Assembly (NCBI GenBank): GCA_035235625.1
Contig: CP141146.1
Location: 39,911,709 to 39,975,708, forward strand
DNA: 64,000 nucleotides
From: Saururus chinensis
Lineage: Eukaryota; Streptophyta; Magnoliopsida; Piperales; Saururaceae
Reading direction: 5' to 3'
Shown: positions 33,195-45,900 of the stretch, one piece after another
Layout of the letters: each line of letters starts with the position of its first letter
Numbering within the stretch: position 1 is the first letter of the stretch
Notes under the pieces: generated by a model
What the model was told of the DNA's origin: nothing
Database searches by the model: none
The model's input: only the letters and a program-made list of their open reading frames with translations
Program-made: the position numbers and the translations under genes

Positions 33195-34567
33195 TGTTGG
33201 GGGATTTCGGTAATTCCCTACACAGATGTCAAGAGAATGGAACAGATGATCCTTCCTTGCAAGGGATAGAGAAGAACTTTTTTTTTATGTGGGATGACTT
33301 TTTCTTGATTAATCAAGACTACTCTTTACACTTTAGAGTGAGTAGTGATGATTAATCAATTTTCGAAACCCTTCGATTAGTTGGCAAAAATGAAAGAAAC
33401 AACTTGGAATTTATTAAAGTAAGAAAAGAGAATTGCCAGGAGAAGTGGCTGCAACTTTCAAATTTAAAAAAAGAAAAGAAAAGAAGAAAACAAGGAAAAT
33501 TCTTCTTTAAGATGAGAGTTTCCCTTGCATAAGTTCTTTCTTCTTGTGTGCTTCTGTTTGTCTTCCGATTTCTTGAACTTCTTCAACTTTCAAAAGGTCA
33601 AAGCTTTTTATGATTTTGATTTCTTTTGGTGTGTGATGGACTTCTGGATTTCTTTTTGGAGGCTTTGTAGATTTGAAAGCCAAAAGCCCCTCCTTATGAA
33701 AATGAAGGGGTATTTATAGGATGAGGGTTGTATGGTTAAGTAAGTAGTGAGGGTGAGTTTGAAGGGTAGTTCATGGGAAGTGGAGAGTGGGTTAATGGGA
33801 TGTGAGAAGGTGGGTCAGTGGGAGATGGAGAATGGGTTAGTGAGATGGTTGGTAAGAATTGAATTGATTAATGAAGATTGAGTTAGTGGGAAGTGTGAGA
33901 GAAGTCCTAACATCATACCTTTGATTTGGTCTTCTCATTCTCCATAGGGGCCCATAGGATTTTCCACATAATTTTATTTTCTTTGAACTTTGAGTTTCTT
34001 TGAAACTTAACTTTTTTGTGTTTTCAACCATTTTGATCTTTTATGACCTTTTTTTTTACAAAACTTATCGTGGGATCTACGAGTGTTACTAAGCCTTTTG
34101 GTTTTATGGCTATTTTGGTGTGAGATTTATGAGGTCTCACACAACACTTCGCTATTCAAATTTTTTTATTTTGATGTGGCTACATGAAGCTTATAAAGCC
34201 TTTTTTAGCCATTTTGAATTTTGTAGCTAACTTTGAGTGTAATGAGACCTAATGAGGTCCTCACATAATAATTTTATGCTAAAAGCCTTAATCCATTCCC
34301 ACGCGTGTAGGATTAGATTTTGCTTCTTTTTTTTATTTTATTTATTTTGAAGATTTGGTTTCAGTCAGAGCTAGTCAAGCTCTGAAATCTTTGGCCTTTA
34401 AATTTTGATTTTTTTATTACATTCTTACGTGTGTAACATTAAATTTTTTTTCTTTTAAATTTTGTCAACTTTTGAGACTTTGTTCATTTTGAAAATTTGG
34501 TCTTATCTAGAGCTAGTTAAGCTTCGAACTCTTTGCATTTGAATTTAAATTTTTTTTTATGTCAACA
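33195..34567 (-). repeat. 5' LTR of the Tat-like element
   Basis: Partner of 9779-11101. In plus-strand coordinates it starts TGTTGGGGGATTTCGG and ends TTATGTCAACA, giving TGTTG...CAACA termini. It has a 29-bp A/G-rich insertion near 33455-33487 that the other copy lacks, and many point differences. It separates the transposon half of the window from the UTP20 locus. Confidence 0.75.
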
Positions 34568-34870
34568 TATGGTTCTTTTAAACTAAACATTATATTAACA
34601 TGTGATGTAATATATTTGATAAACATTTCTATTTTACGTTTGTTTTTATTAGTTGATGTTAATAACTTTAATATTATGTTTGTCATACATAGAATGTGTG
34701 TAATGAATGAACAAGGGTGATTGTCTACGTGTTAAATGAATGAACAAGGATAAGTGTTAAAGTTAGTTTAAAATAGTTTATTTTAAAAATTAATTAAATT
34801 TCATCTTTTAGATAGATGAAACCAGTACATAGCCCATAGCCGTTTATTTATTCTCAATTTGGCAAAGGAG
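34568..34870. other. Intergenic, no gene seen
   Basis: AT-rich unique-looking sequence right of the large element. No MULE transposase continuation is found here, so the relic left of the element is not obviously resumed on this side. Confidence 0.4.
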
Positions 34871-34894
34871 AAGGACAAAATCTTTATATAAGGT

Positions 34895-35055
34895 AATTTC
34901 GTCATTTAGAATGACAAAATCACTATATATAGCGATTTCGTTGTTTAGAAGGACGAAATTGCCTTTTGGTAATTTTGTAATTCTAAATGACAAAATCGAG
35001 TTAAGTGTTATAAATTAATAACCCGATTTTGTCCTTTAAAAAGACAAAATCAACT
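34895..35055. repeat. Cluster of four short palindromes
   Basis: Four imperfect-to-perfect palindromes of ~27-32 bp built on GATTTTGTC...GACAAAATC lie in a row: AATTTCGTCAT..ATGACAAAATC (34895-34921), GCGATTTCGTTG..GGACGAAATTGC (34932-34962), TAATTTTGTAAT..ATGACAAAATCG (34969-34998), and GATTTTGTC..GACAAAATC (35024-35051, perfect 9-base arms). The units are also inverted and direct repeats of one another, so the whole ~160 bp can fold in alternative ways. It lies ~0.7 kb upstream of UTP20. A foldback element is the simplest guess. Confidence 0.6.
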
Positions 35056-35365
35056 TAAACCTGATTTTGTATAATTTTTTTTTTAAAAGCCATGTAGGCG
35101 CCAGTTGGGTGGTTATGAGTATTTTTATAATTAGTTTCCCAAAGTGGTTCGGTTTGGTAAATATATATATATTTTAATTATTATTTAAATATTTTTTTTT
35201 AATATTTTTATACCTTTTAAATATGACAAACATGCATGAAAGAATTTTTTTTGTTACCTTTTATTTTGATAATAGTTGATATAATTATCCTTTTATTTAC
35301 CTGTTAAATAAATTTAATAATACTATTTAAATTTTTAATAATATAATATAAAATATAAATAAAGT

Positions 35366-35425
35366 ATTATTGGCAGCCCTGTACCGTACATGTTAGCCAT
35401 CGGGTATTATTGGCAGCCCAATACC
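35366..35425 (+). promoter_or_regulatory. Duplicated promoter motif with site-II-like element
   Basis: TATTATTGGCAGCCC..TACCGTACA occurs twice in tandem, offset by about 35 bp. The second copy contains AGCCCA (35415-35420), whose complement TGGGCT fits the plant site II element (TGGGCY) found with telo-boxes in promoters of ribosome-biogenesis and ribosomal-protein genes. It lies ~360 bp upstream of the UTP20 start codon. Confidence 0.45.
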
Positions 35426-35683
35426 GTACACCCTTTAAAGAGGCTGAAATTTGGTAAATTTCATCACAGTCGCGATATTTATTTTGGTAAATTCGTCTTT
35501 TACAAAATAGCCCTCAACGCTTCGGTCCCTCCCGATTCGCACCGAGTTTCTAGCCGGTTGGGTCTTCACCGAACCGGGTTCCGACTCGGGAAGACAATGG
35601 ATGTCCAGCTTTTGGCTGCCAGATAAAAATTCCCAACCAGAGAGCGGGCGGCCAGGCGGCGAGGGAGGCGGCGGCAAAGCCCT

Positions 35684-35698
35684 GAACCCTAAACCCCT
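35684..35698 (+). promoter_or_regulatory. UTP20: Telo-box next to the UTP20 start
   Basis: GAACCCTAAACCCCT, 75-90 bp upstream of the ATG, contains the AACCCTAAACCC telomere-like motif. Telo-boxes near the transcription start are typical of plant genes for translation and ribosome assembly, often with site II elements, and fit co-regulation of UTP20 with that set. Position suggests the 5' untranslated region or start-site area. Confidence 0.6.
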
Positions 35699-35772
35699 AT
35701 ACTTCTTCGTCCTCTTCTCTTCTTTAGAGTTGAGATTCATTGAACAAGTAGCCGAACAATAACGGAAGAACG

Positions 35773-36905
35773 ATGGTGGCCTCGCAGTCTCAGGCAGTAA
35801 AGTGCCTCAACGACAAAGCTTCCTCCCTGAGAACCAAGCGTTTTGTTGTAAGCTCCTTTTCATAAAAATCCCTCCTCTTTGTCTTGCTTTGATCCTTCTT
35901 CTTCATTTCCTTACTCGCCGTACCTTGTTTGCTTAGAGTCGGTGTATGTTTTTTCTCTCTCTTCTAACTGTGTGTGTTCGAATGAATACAGTTTAAGACT
36001 TTCTCGGAGCGAGTGAAAGAGACGAAGATCGATGTTTACCGAAGCCTCGACCCCCTCAAGTCGGAGCCCGCTGAGGGCTCCTCCTTCTTTCGTGACAGCC
36101 TCCTCTCCTGGCGGGTCTGCTTTCTCACCTTCTCTCGCCCTCTCCCCCATCTCTCCCTCCCTCCCTCCCCCTTGTGGTGTTTTGACTCTTCCATTTGTAA
36201 TTGGGTGCAAAAAAATGTTTACTTGCACGACAAAAATGCATTCTTCATGAATGTTGGCAATTTTATTGGCTCTCTGTTTTTCTTTTCCTTTGTTTTTTCC
36301 CATTGCATTCACTGTCCCGTCTTTGAGCTACCCAATTGGACTATGAAGCACAATATTGTATCAGCATAGAAATATCAGCTTGCGCTTTTCTTTTCTTTTG
36401 GTGTTCATTGCATCAAAAGTTCGAAAAGTGAAGTCCACTTTATGTTTAGTAGAAGTGCACTTGCAGAATGCACATGCTGCACTCCAGAGATTTAGAATCT
36501 TATTATTATATGCAAATTGAGCTTCAAGTTTAACAATTTTATCCGGTCCATGAATAAGAGTCCATAAATAATAATTTAGATGTATTAGGGGTAGTTTAGG
36601 ACTTCTATGACAAAAATCTCCGCCCCCCTTTTTACTATAATAATAATAGATATAAATATAGATATGGATATAGATTTATCGTTATTATGTTAGGAGCTTG
36701 TCTTACTTACGTCACTGATTTGTTTTGTGGATGTAACCTCAAAACAGGAACTGAATACCGCGGAGGACTTTATTTCATTCTATGAGGAAATGATGCCTTG
36801 GGTGCAAACATTGCCTCAGGTGTTGCTGCATAAAGATGTAATCATGTCAAACCTCCTTTCTAGGGTACGCATGGAGGCTAAATTGGCCCTTGAGCCAATT
36901 CTGAG
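35773..36905 (+). CDS. UTP20: UTP20 exons 1-3 (residues 1-118)
   Basis: Exons: 35773-35847 (donor GTAAGC), 35992-36114 (acceptor ACAG, donor GTCTGC), 36748-36905 (acceptor ACAG, donor GTTTGA). The product starts MVASQSQAVKCLNDK and passes through FKTFSERVKETKIDVYRSLD to LNTAEDFISFYEEMMPWV, matching the UTP20 N-terminus. The open frames across intron 2 (36115-36747) are shadows. Intron 3 then runs 7.8 kb. Confidence 0.88.
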
Positions 36906-39900
36906 GTTTGACACCAACTTTTTTAGAATGCACTTTTGTTACACCTGTGAATCGCTCGAGTTCTTTTTCTTCTTTTTTGTGTTTTATGATTAGTTATGCT
37001 ATGTCAATATCTGCTTTAATACGAATTGTACACTCAAAACAATGGAGACTGATAATGTCTTACACTTAGTTGATTGCATAATCTTATTTAGGATGTTCAC
37101 AAATTATGGTTATGCTAGAATGAACTTTGGATGGTCCCTTCTTGTGATTCTGTTATGGCCCTTCCATCAGCATTGCCTTCATTAAACTTTCAGAAAATCT
37201 ACTTATTGTTTTGATTAATTCTAGCTTGAATAGGATTTATGATTCCTACTCGTACTGTTTCCTTAGTTTAATTAGATTCTAATTAGGGCTATTCCTATTG
37301 TTAGTAGAATTCAAGAAATGTAATGAGGAAAGGCCTGAAGCCTGATTCTCTAAATTGGGCTTTTTCCCCATTGCTTCAGTATTGTGGTGGTAATTTACAA
37401 GAGCAGAGCTCAAGTTTCCTGTTGTCTCTCCTACTCCTTTTCATCTGATTATTCTCCCCTTTCATGCTATTGTTCTCCCCTTTCTTCCAACCTTCTATAC
37501 TCTATTTACCTTGTAATTTTAAGGAATTACAACAATGATATCAACAGCAATTCGATCTTGAGGACTTACCATGACAAAGTCCAATACTTTCCAAACTGAG
37601 AAGCGTGCTGATTCCAGCAATTCCAACCATCATGGCGACCCTGCTCCTGGCCTAGCATGAGCACAAGCACAGGGGGACTTCTTGGAGCTTGTATGATGGT
37701 TGAGTCTCTCTCAAATGCCAGACGACAGGCTACAATGCCTTGAGTATTAGTTTAACTACTTCCAACGGAACCAGCCGGTGCGCGATGCCTAACTGATGGA
37801 TCAATTGGAGCTGAGGATTGTGTTTCTCTCGGGACACTTGCATGAGTTTTGGTCCATTGAGCCTTCCTCCACACTCGGGTTCCTCTTTTGCCACCACACG
37901 TTGGCTGATCTCAGCTGTTGGGCCCCATCTCCTTTGCAACAAACACCCCTGGTTTAGCCACCACCTCTGCATTGGACCCTTCAGCAATTCCATCTCGTTG
38001 GGTTCATTGGGAGCTTCTGATCAACATAGTTACCCCTATGTATGCCATCTCAGTCACAATGAACTCCGCAAGCTATGAAACTGTTGCCAATGTGGGCACT
38101 TCATCTGCATGGTTTAATGAGCACCCCTATGCTTGGAACTACGATTCCTATGGTGCATAAGATGGTTTCAGGTCAGAGTGTTGCAATTCTCTCAATGTCC
38201 CACTCCAATGCTATATTATTCGGAGTACACTGTTGTAAGCCCTAGGTTACGAGGGTGAAATTAAGGGGAAGAGTGTATGTAGGAAAGGGGAAGAGAGTTA
38301 GGGAGGGACAAAGATAAATAAACTGGACTAACTTACTGCTCAAGTGTTGTGCACGAACACTTGATGCACTACTTGTCTTTATTTGAGTACTTTAGACTAT
38401 TATTTATTTTAGTACCTTAGGCTAGTTTCCCTTGAATCAGCCGTAGAACGACATTATTATTATTGTAATCGAACTGGTTAAGGCGCGCTAGTGGGCCATG
38501 ACATGGCTGGGCCCACTAGCGGCACGGGTCCCGAGGTGGGGGCGCGACTCCCCATAAAGGGGTCGTCTTCCTTTTGGGGCGGCATGATGAATATCAGTTA
38601 GTTGTTATTTTATTATTTTTCCTTCCTCTCTCTCCTGCGTAGAACGTCCTGTACCAATTGTGCCTACTCCGGGCACATCATCAAGTTCGTAATCTAATCA
38701 GTGACTATGGAGTACATGATTTATAGGCTTTAGCCTTCTCTAACTAGGAAACAAATCTAAACTAGGCAAGCAAGAATAATGAGAATCCTACCTTTAATAA
38801 GAAAATCTAAACTGGGAATGCAAACTTATTCTAGGGCATACTTATATAAAAAAAATCCTAATTAAAGCCCACGGTAGAAATTGGGCCAGCCATAGTTAGG
38901 GGCTGCATGAAAATCATCTGTCTGCATCAAATAATTGTTAGTAACATTAAATTCCTGGGCATGAATTGGCGGATGAGGGCCAAGAAATTGCCTATGAAAA
39001 TCTTCTTGTATATGGCCATTGGCAAATGGAAGATGGTGCTGGCCATGAAGACCGGAGGTAGAATAATGAGGATCAATCTCAGACCTGGTTCAGGTAGGAT
39101 ATGGTGCATGAGCCAATTGTGAAACCCAAGTCCATGATGGGGCGACTTGGGAACCGGGTCCATTAAGACCTGAGTGGGGTCCGCTCAAATGAAATGAATA
39201 TAGGGCTTTGGGTTGCCTTGATCTCTCTGGAGAGCAATTGGGAGACCGGCAAGGTGGTTGCGGTGGAAACCAATGGTGCACCGGAAACTCGATGACTGGC
39301 CAGAGTAGGGGAAGGAGAAACTGGTGGCGGCTGGACTTGCGGAAGAGGACTCGATGGGGCGACCTCTGTCGTGTGCGGCTGCTGCGAGACAAGGACATGG
39401 GCCGCGGAAAGGAGATGCCCCGTCAGAACCAAAAGGAGTATGGAGGCGTTAGCAATGAATAGAGCCAGTGGCACATCTGCGGAGGCTGTCAGCAGTGGCA
39501 TTGATCAGAAATGATGACCTTGGCTGCCATAGAGCGGAGTAGCGACTGGCTAGAGACGATCGGGAGGGACGATGCGGCAGAATCCAGCCCGATTGTCACA
39601 GGCAGGGTGTCGGAACTGCAGAGGGAAGGTCTGGCGACAACGGAATCGTTTGTCTCCACCTCATGGTTCTAATTACAACCTAAGGGGGCCTGTTGAGGGT
39701 TCTCTAACAGCGGCAAAGGGGGAGGAAACAACCTGGATGAAGGCTTGCAGCCAATTTCACATGTGGAACACGACTCAGAGGCCGGAGAGGTGGAAGACAC
39801 ACTGGCTGATGTTGATGGTGGATTATGTGATGGGTAAACCAGCTTCACTAGAGGTCCTTGAGGCGGCAGTTCAGCGGGCGGTGTAGAGGGCGGATGGTCG

Positions 39901-42900
39901 GCAAGCTGTTGGACGGAGATGGTCAGGGAGTCGCATCGGCTAGTGAGTGTAGCCAAGGAGTCTTGTTGGGCTTTCACGACCGCAACAACCTCTTGCTGTG
40001 ACTGTGCGACGACTGCTAGGGTGTCCAAGAGCTTCTGAATCGGTGTCTGTCTTCCGCTTTAGGGCTTGGATGTCCGGTTTGCATTGGAGCTCGACAACAT
40101 CCCTCTGAAGGTGGGAGACGATTGCATCTGAGGGCTCAACAACAAAACCGGAAACTACTTTTTTTGGGCATTCCATGGCGGTGATGAAGCGATGACGCAA
40201 GAAATGTACACTTCGATACCAATGATGTGACTCCTAGATTACAAGGATGAAATTAAGGGGAAGAGTGTACGCAGAAAAGCAGAAGAGAGTTAGGGAGGGA
40301 CAAAGATAAATAAACTGGACTAACTAATTGCTCAAATTCGTAATCAATGACTATGGAGGAGTACATGATTTATAGGTTTTAGCCTTCTCTAACTAGGAAG
40401 CAAATCTATACTAGGAAAGCAAGAATAATGAGAATTTTACCTTTAATAAGTAAATCTAAACTAGGAATGCCAACCTAAACTAGGGCATACTTATATTAAG
40501 AAAGTCCTATTTAAATCCTAATTCAAAATCATAACATACACTAGGAAAGCAAGAATAATGAGAATTCTACCTCTAATAAGCAAATCTAAACTAGGAATGC
40601 AAACCTAAACTAGGGCATACTTATATAAAGAAAGTCTTAATTAAATCCTAATTCTAAATCATAACATACACCAGACCCAATTAGTCAACCAAGGGGCCGA
40701 GTATATAGATTCCTTTTGTTCAGATCACACATCTCGCACTACCAGGTCCTTTACTGGGTCAGCATTTTCACATGGTGGGGACTCATTATTTAAACAAGCT
40801 GCAGTTCTATCCCAGACCCTTGGGCATAACTAGTTTCATAGATGTGATTGGTCTATGCCAAAGACTCCTAAAGTTCTTTGTAGATTTTCAGGTTTGACTC
40901 GCTATCACGTTAGATTTGTTCTTGGATATGACATTATGGTAGCCCCTCTTAGTGCTTTCCTGAGGAAGGGGACTTTTACTTAATTTAAGGAGGTGTAATA
41001 TGCTTTCGACATGCTAAGAATACTATGACATCAGCCCTTATCTTGGCATTTCCAGACCTCACAAAGACATTTGTGGTGGAGATGATGCTTCAAATGTTTG
41101 GATTGGGTTTTGTGCTTATGCAGGATGACCACCTTAACACCTTCTTTGGTAAGGCTTTATTGGGTCATTCCCTTGGCTTACGAGCATGAGATGCCGGCTA
41201 TTGTGCATGCAGTGACCAAATGATTCTCTTATCTACTTCGCCAACTAATGCAACAGAATCTACTAACAATAGCAGATTGAAAGAAACTAGAATTTTTGAA
41301 GGAAATTTTTTACTATTTCTTCAAAACAAAGAGAAAATTACAAACTTTAATAAAGAACAAACTTGAGTCCATAAGTTTTACAGTGAAGTAGTATTGAATC
41401 CACATTACTTTGAACTCAAATCCATGAGTTCTTCAAGTGCTGAGCTCCGGATGAACACACAGGTTCGTTTTTAGACTGAAATGGATTTCAAAAAATTGAA
41501 AATGAAAACTGATTTCCCCCTTTTATACAACCCTAAGGAGGGAAAACTAATAATACTAAAAAGCCCTTACTTTTAGGCAGTTATTGATGCAGGACAACTA
41601 ATGAAAGCCTAATTGAGATCCAACAACTAATTGGGCAAATATTGAAAATATAAATTCTAAACCAATTAAAGTAGAACGAGGTAAAGAATTTAACCAGCAA
41701 GTGATAATATCAGCAGATTATGTTGCACAATCTCTATAAAGCTAGACAAAATTAGTAGCACAGGTTTGGAAAATTGAGAAATTTCTGGTAGGCTAGGCAG
41801 TAGCAATTGGGATATAAGAAACAGAATATGGGTTGTAATTTGAAGTGCGAACACTTAATGGGGCTACTGGGCATAAGATAAACAGAAGTCCACCACCAAC
41901 CACATGTACAATTAAAGATAGGCTTGATGCTATTGAAGAAGACTAAATAATTATCAACAGAGAAGTGGGCCAACTTATCTTGTTATGATGGTGATGGAAA
42001 ACCAATAGTTCGGGCTGAGGATTAGGGTCAAGGAACTCCTGCAGCAACGCTCTGTTTGTCCAGGTTTGGTCTTCTCCTCCATATATCAGATCGCTGATAG
42101 CAAAGGCAGCAGCTTGGGATCCTCTTCGACAACAATCTTCCTCCAAGGACTCAACAGCAATGAGGGAAGGGATTCAATATTCAGCAGAGGAAAGAAACAG
42201 AAGAGTTTGTCACACCAAATTCCACCAGATTTGGCACTGGCGGCCTGGAATCAGCACCACGATGTGGTAGGAATCGACACTGACTAGAGGACTTGGCACA
42301 AAATATGCTCAGTTTTTTTTTTTTCAGAAAATCATAAGGTATCCATTAATGGAAGCATAGGCCATTAAATAGGCATACATAAAGTCTTAAATAAGAAACT
42401 TACAACTGATGGAAAAACTCCTAAAATTGGAAGTAACATAAGACTAGAAGATTCCTAAAACAAGAAACTCCTAAGACTAGAAGATTCCTAAAACAAGAAA
42501 TTACTTAATAAAGGATTTCTAAAACAAAAAATTACTTAATAAAAACAGACTCTAAATAAAGACCTGACTAAAAATAAAATCTCAAAAACTACTTGACAGC
42601 GTGTGTTTTCTTCTGGCGGCACACATAGACTTGCATAGGTGTGGTGTCCGCACCAGTTACAAGTCATAACAGCCTGATCTGACTGAAATACCCTTACTGA
42701 CAGGCTGTCATAAGTCATAACAGACTGGCTAAAGGTGTAATTCCTTTTTTGCCCTTATGCTTTAATTGAACAACTGCACGTTGTATGATGAAATGCCTCA
42801 GTAACTCAGCCGTGTTGAGACCTGTCCCACATCTCCTACACTTTATCATTTGGACGAAATTTCATCCTCTTCAAATATTTTATGGATCAAATTTCAACTC

Positions 42901-45900
42901 CGACACAACGACAATGGGTGTTGAAGCTGCTTGGATATGCTTGTAAGATTTGTGTGGAAGGGGCACAAATAATAGGACCGGGGACGCCAATGGGTAGCCC
43001 AGGACAACCAATTGCGGCATGATAATTTTCATCATTTTCATTGTACATCCGTTGCAGGTCATGAAGGGTATTTTCGTACTTATGAGTGTCCTAGAGTTTG
43101 CTTGGTGGGACTTAATTGTGATGTGCAAAACTTTGTCGCACAGCATGATGTTCGTCAGCGTGCCAAGATAGATACCACTACACCTTATTTACTTCAGCCC
43201 TCCCTATTCTTGTTAATATATGGGAGGATATTTCTATAGATTTTGTCAAGACTTTTGGTGTAAAGTAGTCAGTTGTGATTGTTGATCGACTTTCCAAGTA
43301 TGGCCACTTATGTGCTCTTTCTTATCTTTATAAAGCCTGGTCAATTGCTGAAGTGTTTGTGCTTGATTTTGCTTCCCTCCATGTCATTTTGCTTACAATA
43401 GTTTTTGATTGGTATAAGGTATTTTTATAGAAATTTTGGCTGAAGTTTTTCTATTAACAAAGGACTAACATCTAGATGAGCTCAGCATATTATCTTCATA
43501 TTCAACAAATGTTTGGCGCAGTATCTTTGATGCTTTGCTAGAGACAAGCCTAAGTCTTGGCTATTTTTTTCATTTGACAGAGTGGTCTTAAAATACTGCT
43601 TATCACATTGCTGCCGATTTTTACACCATTCTAGATTGTCTATGGGCTGGCCTCTTCCCATTATGTTGCGGTATGTTGCCTTGCGGTCTCTTGTCGGTAA
43701 GGTGGACAATGTATCACAGACTCGAGATGAGGTCCTCCTCCAACTTTACCTGCATGTGGTGGCTACCCAAAATTGGTTTATGATTGACACCGCTAAGATC
43801 GAGAGTTTTAGGTTGGAGACTTGGATTATCTTTGCCAACAGCCATATTGCCAAACGTCTTTATATTAGCCTGGTAGTTCAAAGCTTTCTCATTGTGTCTA
43901 GGGCTCTTATCCTATTGTCAAGCAGATTGGTGATGTTTCATATCCTTTGCACTTACATCCAGAGTTACAGATCCATATGGTCTTTCACATTTCACGGCTT
44001 CTAAAGTATGTGGGTGATTCATTTGTCGTTTTCCCTGCCATTCTATCCCCGTTGCCACAGGATCATTTGCATCTTATTCTTCATGCGATATTTCAATGAC
44101 GATGCGTTTGGCGTGGGAGATGTGTTGTCCAAGAGATTATAATTTCGTGGTTACACCAGCCACATGAGGATGTTACAGAGGTGGTGGAGGATGGATTGTA
44201 TGCTCAATTTTCATATTTATCACCTCGAGGGCAAGGTGTAAGCGGAGCGTGGTGGGATGTTATGGCCCTTCCAGCACAGCATTGCCTCCTAACTTTGAGA
44301 AATTTTACTTATTTAGGACTTTCATTGGTTTTATTAATTCTAGTTTGAATTGGATTTATGATTCCTAGTCTTATTGATTTTTAGTTTAATTAGATTCTAG
44401 TTAGGCTTATTTTACTTTCCTAGTTTGGCTGTTCCTATTGTTAGTAAAATTCAATAATTGTAACGAGGAAAGGTTTTAAACCTGACTCTGAAAATTGGGC
44501 TTCTGCCCCATTGCTTTAGTATGTACAAGAGCGGAGCTTAAGTTTCTCTTTGTCTCTCTTACTTTTCATCTAATTATTATCCCCCCTTCACTCTTTTATT
44601 CTATCCTCTTATCCTGCCTTCTGTACTCTATTTACCTTGTTATCCTAAGGTGGTACAAAAGATTTGTAGTAGTTGCTCTCAATTTCTTGTTGATCAAGAT
44701 TAACTTGTTTAGAAGCTGGTCAATTTACTAACTAATACTTGTTTGCTGCAGTTTGATTGCTGATTTATCTAGGGATCTTCAGAAGGACTTTTTGCCGTAA
44801 GTTGTCATTGTTGTTGGAATTTGTCTTTTATAAATTGGAATTTCTGGTGACTAATGCTTTGTTTTTCTATGTGATCTACTTTCATTTTATTCTATATTAT
44901 TTTTGTTACATTATTGTACATATAAGTCTGATTGCTATGGGGATTTAGAATGAGTTGTAATTCTTGATGATTACGGATCTATTGCAGTTTCTTGCGGAAT
45001 ATCACAAAATCGTTGGCAGTCCTGCTTGAAAGTGGCGGTGAGAAGGACCCCGAAATCCTGGAACAAGTAATAGATTTGGTCCTAGTATTACACATTATTA
45101 GTGACCTTGAAAGTTTTATTTAAAACTGTAGAGTTTTGAATGTGCAGGTTTTTAGATCTTGGTCATATATGTTGTTGCATTTGCAGAAGTACCTTACAGA
45201 GGATGTTCTAAATGTTCTCAGGTAGGTAAATTATGTTCACTGGTTTTATTGTTTCCAGAAGAATGAAGTTGGCAATGTTGTGGAAGTAATTTGTCTTTTG
45301 TGTGTTGGGGGGAGGTGACCTTTCTCTATCCAATCAAATGATGGAGTAGAGTTTTGGTGTAAAAAAAGTGGAGCAGGAATATCAGCTTCCGTGATATAAC
45401 TATGTAAAAAAGTTCCTGCATGTTCATAGACATTCTTCTGGGGACAGTTATAGTAATTATTATACATTTTCCTCTTTCTATTGTCTTTTAAATATCCAAG
45501 GATACAGGTACAACTTGGGGTTCCTATGTTTTGCATTTTAATGGTGCGTATGTTAATTTCTTGTGCCCTTCTAAATAAATTTCACCTCATTTGTTCTCTT
45601 TTAAAGGATTACAGTTCGTCTGAGATACCATCCCAAGGTTTATGTTCAAGAATTTATGGCAGAAGCTGTTTCACTTTTATTGAGAAAGGCATCCGATAAG
45701 CAGCTTAGGAAAGGTATTTGATTGCTTTGTCTGGATTTATTGCCATCTATAGATGGGTTTTTCTAATGTGTGAGCATCTTCTCTGCTTTCATTTTGTTGT
45801 CCTGGCCCCTTTTATTTAGTAAAATTTCTTCAAATAAGTGACTACATATCTAGCTGCACAACTTTTTTAATGTGCTAATTAGATACCATAGTACTATTGA

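Larger units (their letters stand above)
9779..34567 (-). mobile_element. Large Ty3/gypsy Tat-lineage element with nested insertion
   Basis: The ends are direct repeats of 1.32 and 1.37 kb (9779-11101 and 33195-34567) that read TGTTG...CAACA. Between them on the minus strand the gene order is leader ORF, gag, protease, RT, RNase H, second RNase H, integrase: Ty3/gypsy with the extra archaeal-type RNase H known from the Tat (Ogre-like) lineage. At 24.8 kb it is very long, partly because of a ~4-kb LTR element inserted at 23795 and a ~8-kb region between integrase and the 3' LTR with antisense genes and tandem repeats. Stops, frameshifts and lost catalytic residues show it is inactive. The target duplication is unclear: GTGGT at left, TATGGT at right. 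Confidence 0.8.
37151..44660 (+). mobile_element. Degenerate Ty3/gypsy element in UTP20 intron 3
   Basis: LTRs at 37151-37535 and 44258-44660 start TGTTATGGCCCTTCCA and share GAATTGGATTTATGATTCCTA-like and CTCTATTTACCTTGT blocks. ATGATATCAACAGC right after the first LTR is a decayed initiator-Met primer site, and GCGTGGTGGGA precedes the second. Flanking pentamers GATTC (37146-37150) and GATTT (44661-44665) give a near-perfect target duplication. Internally only broken fragments remain: RT end and RNase H at about 40830-41250, integrase at about 42860-44000. It lies in the same orientation as UTP20 and contains further nested insertions. Confidence 0.8.

Noticed and set aside
36013..36369. 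118-codon and 133-codon frames over UTP20 exon 2 and intron 2
   Set aside because: The plus-strand one is exon 2 read through its donor; the minus-strand one is its antisense shadow.
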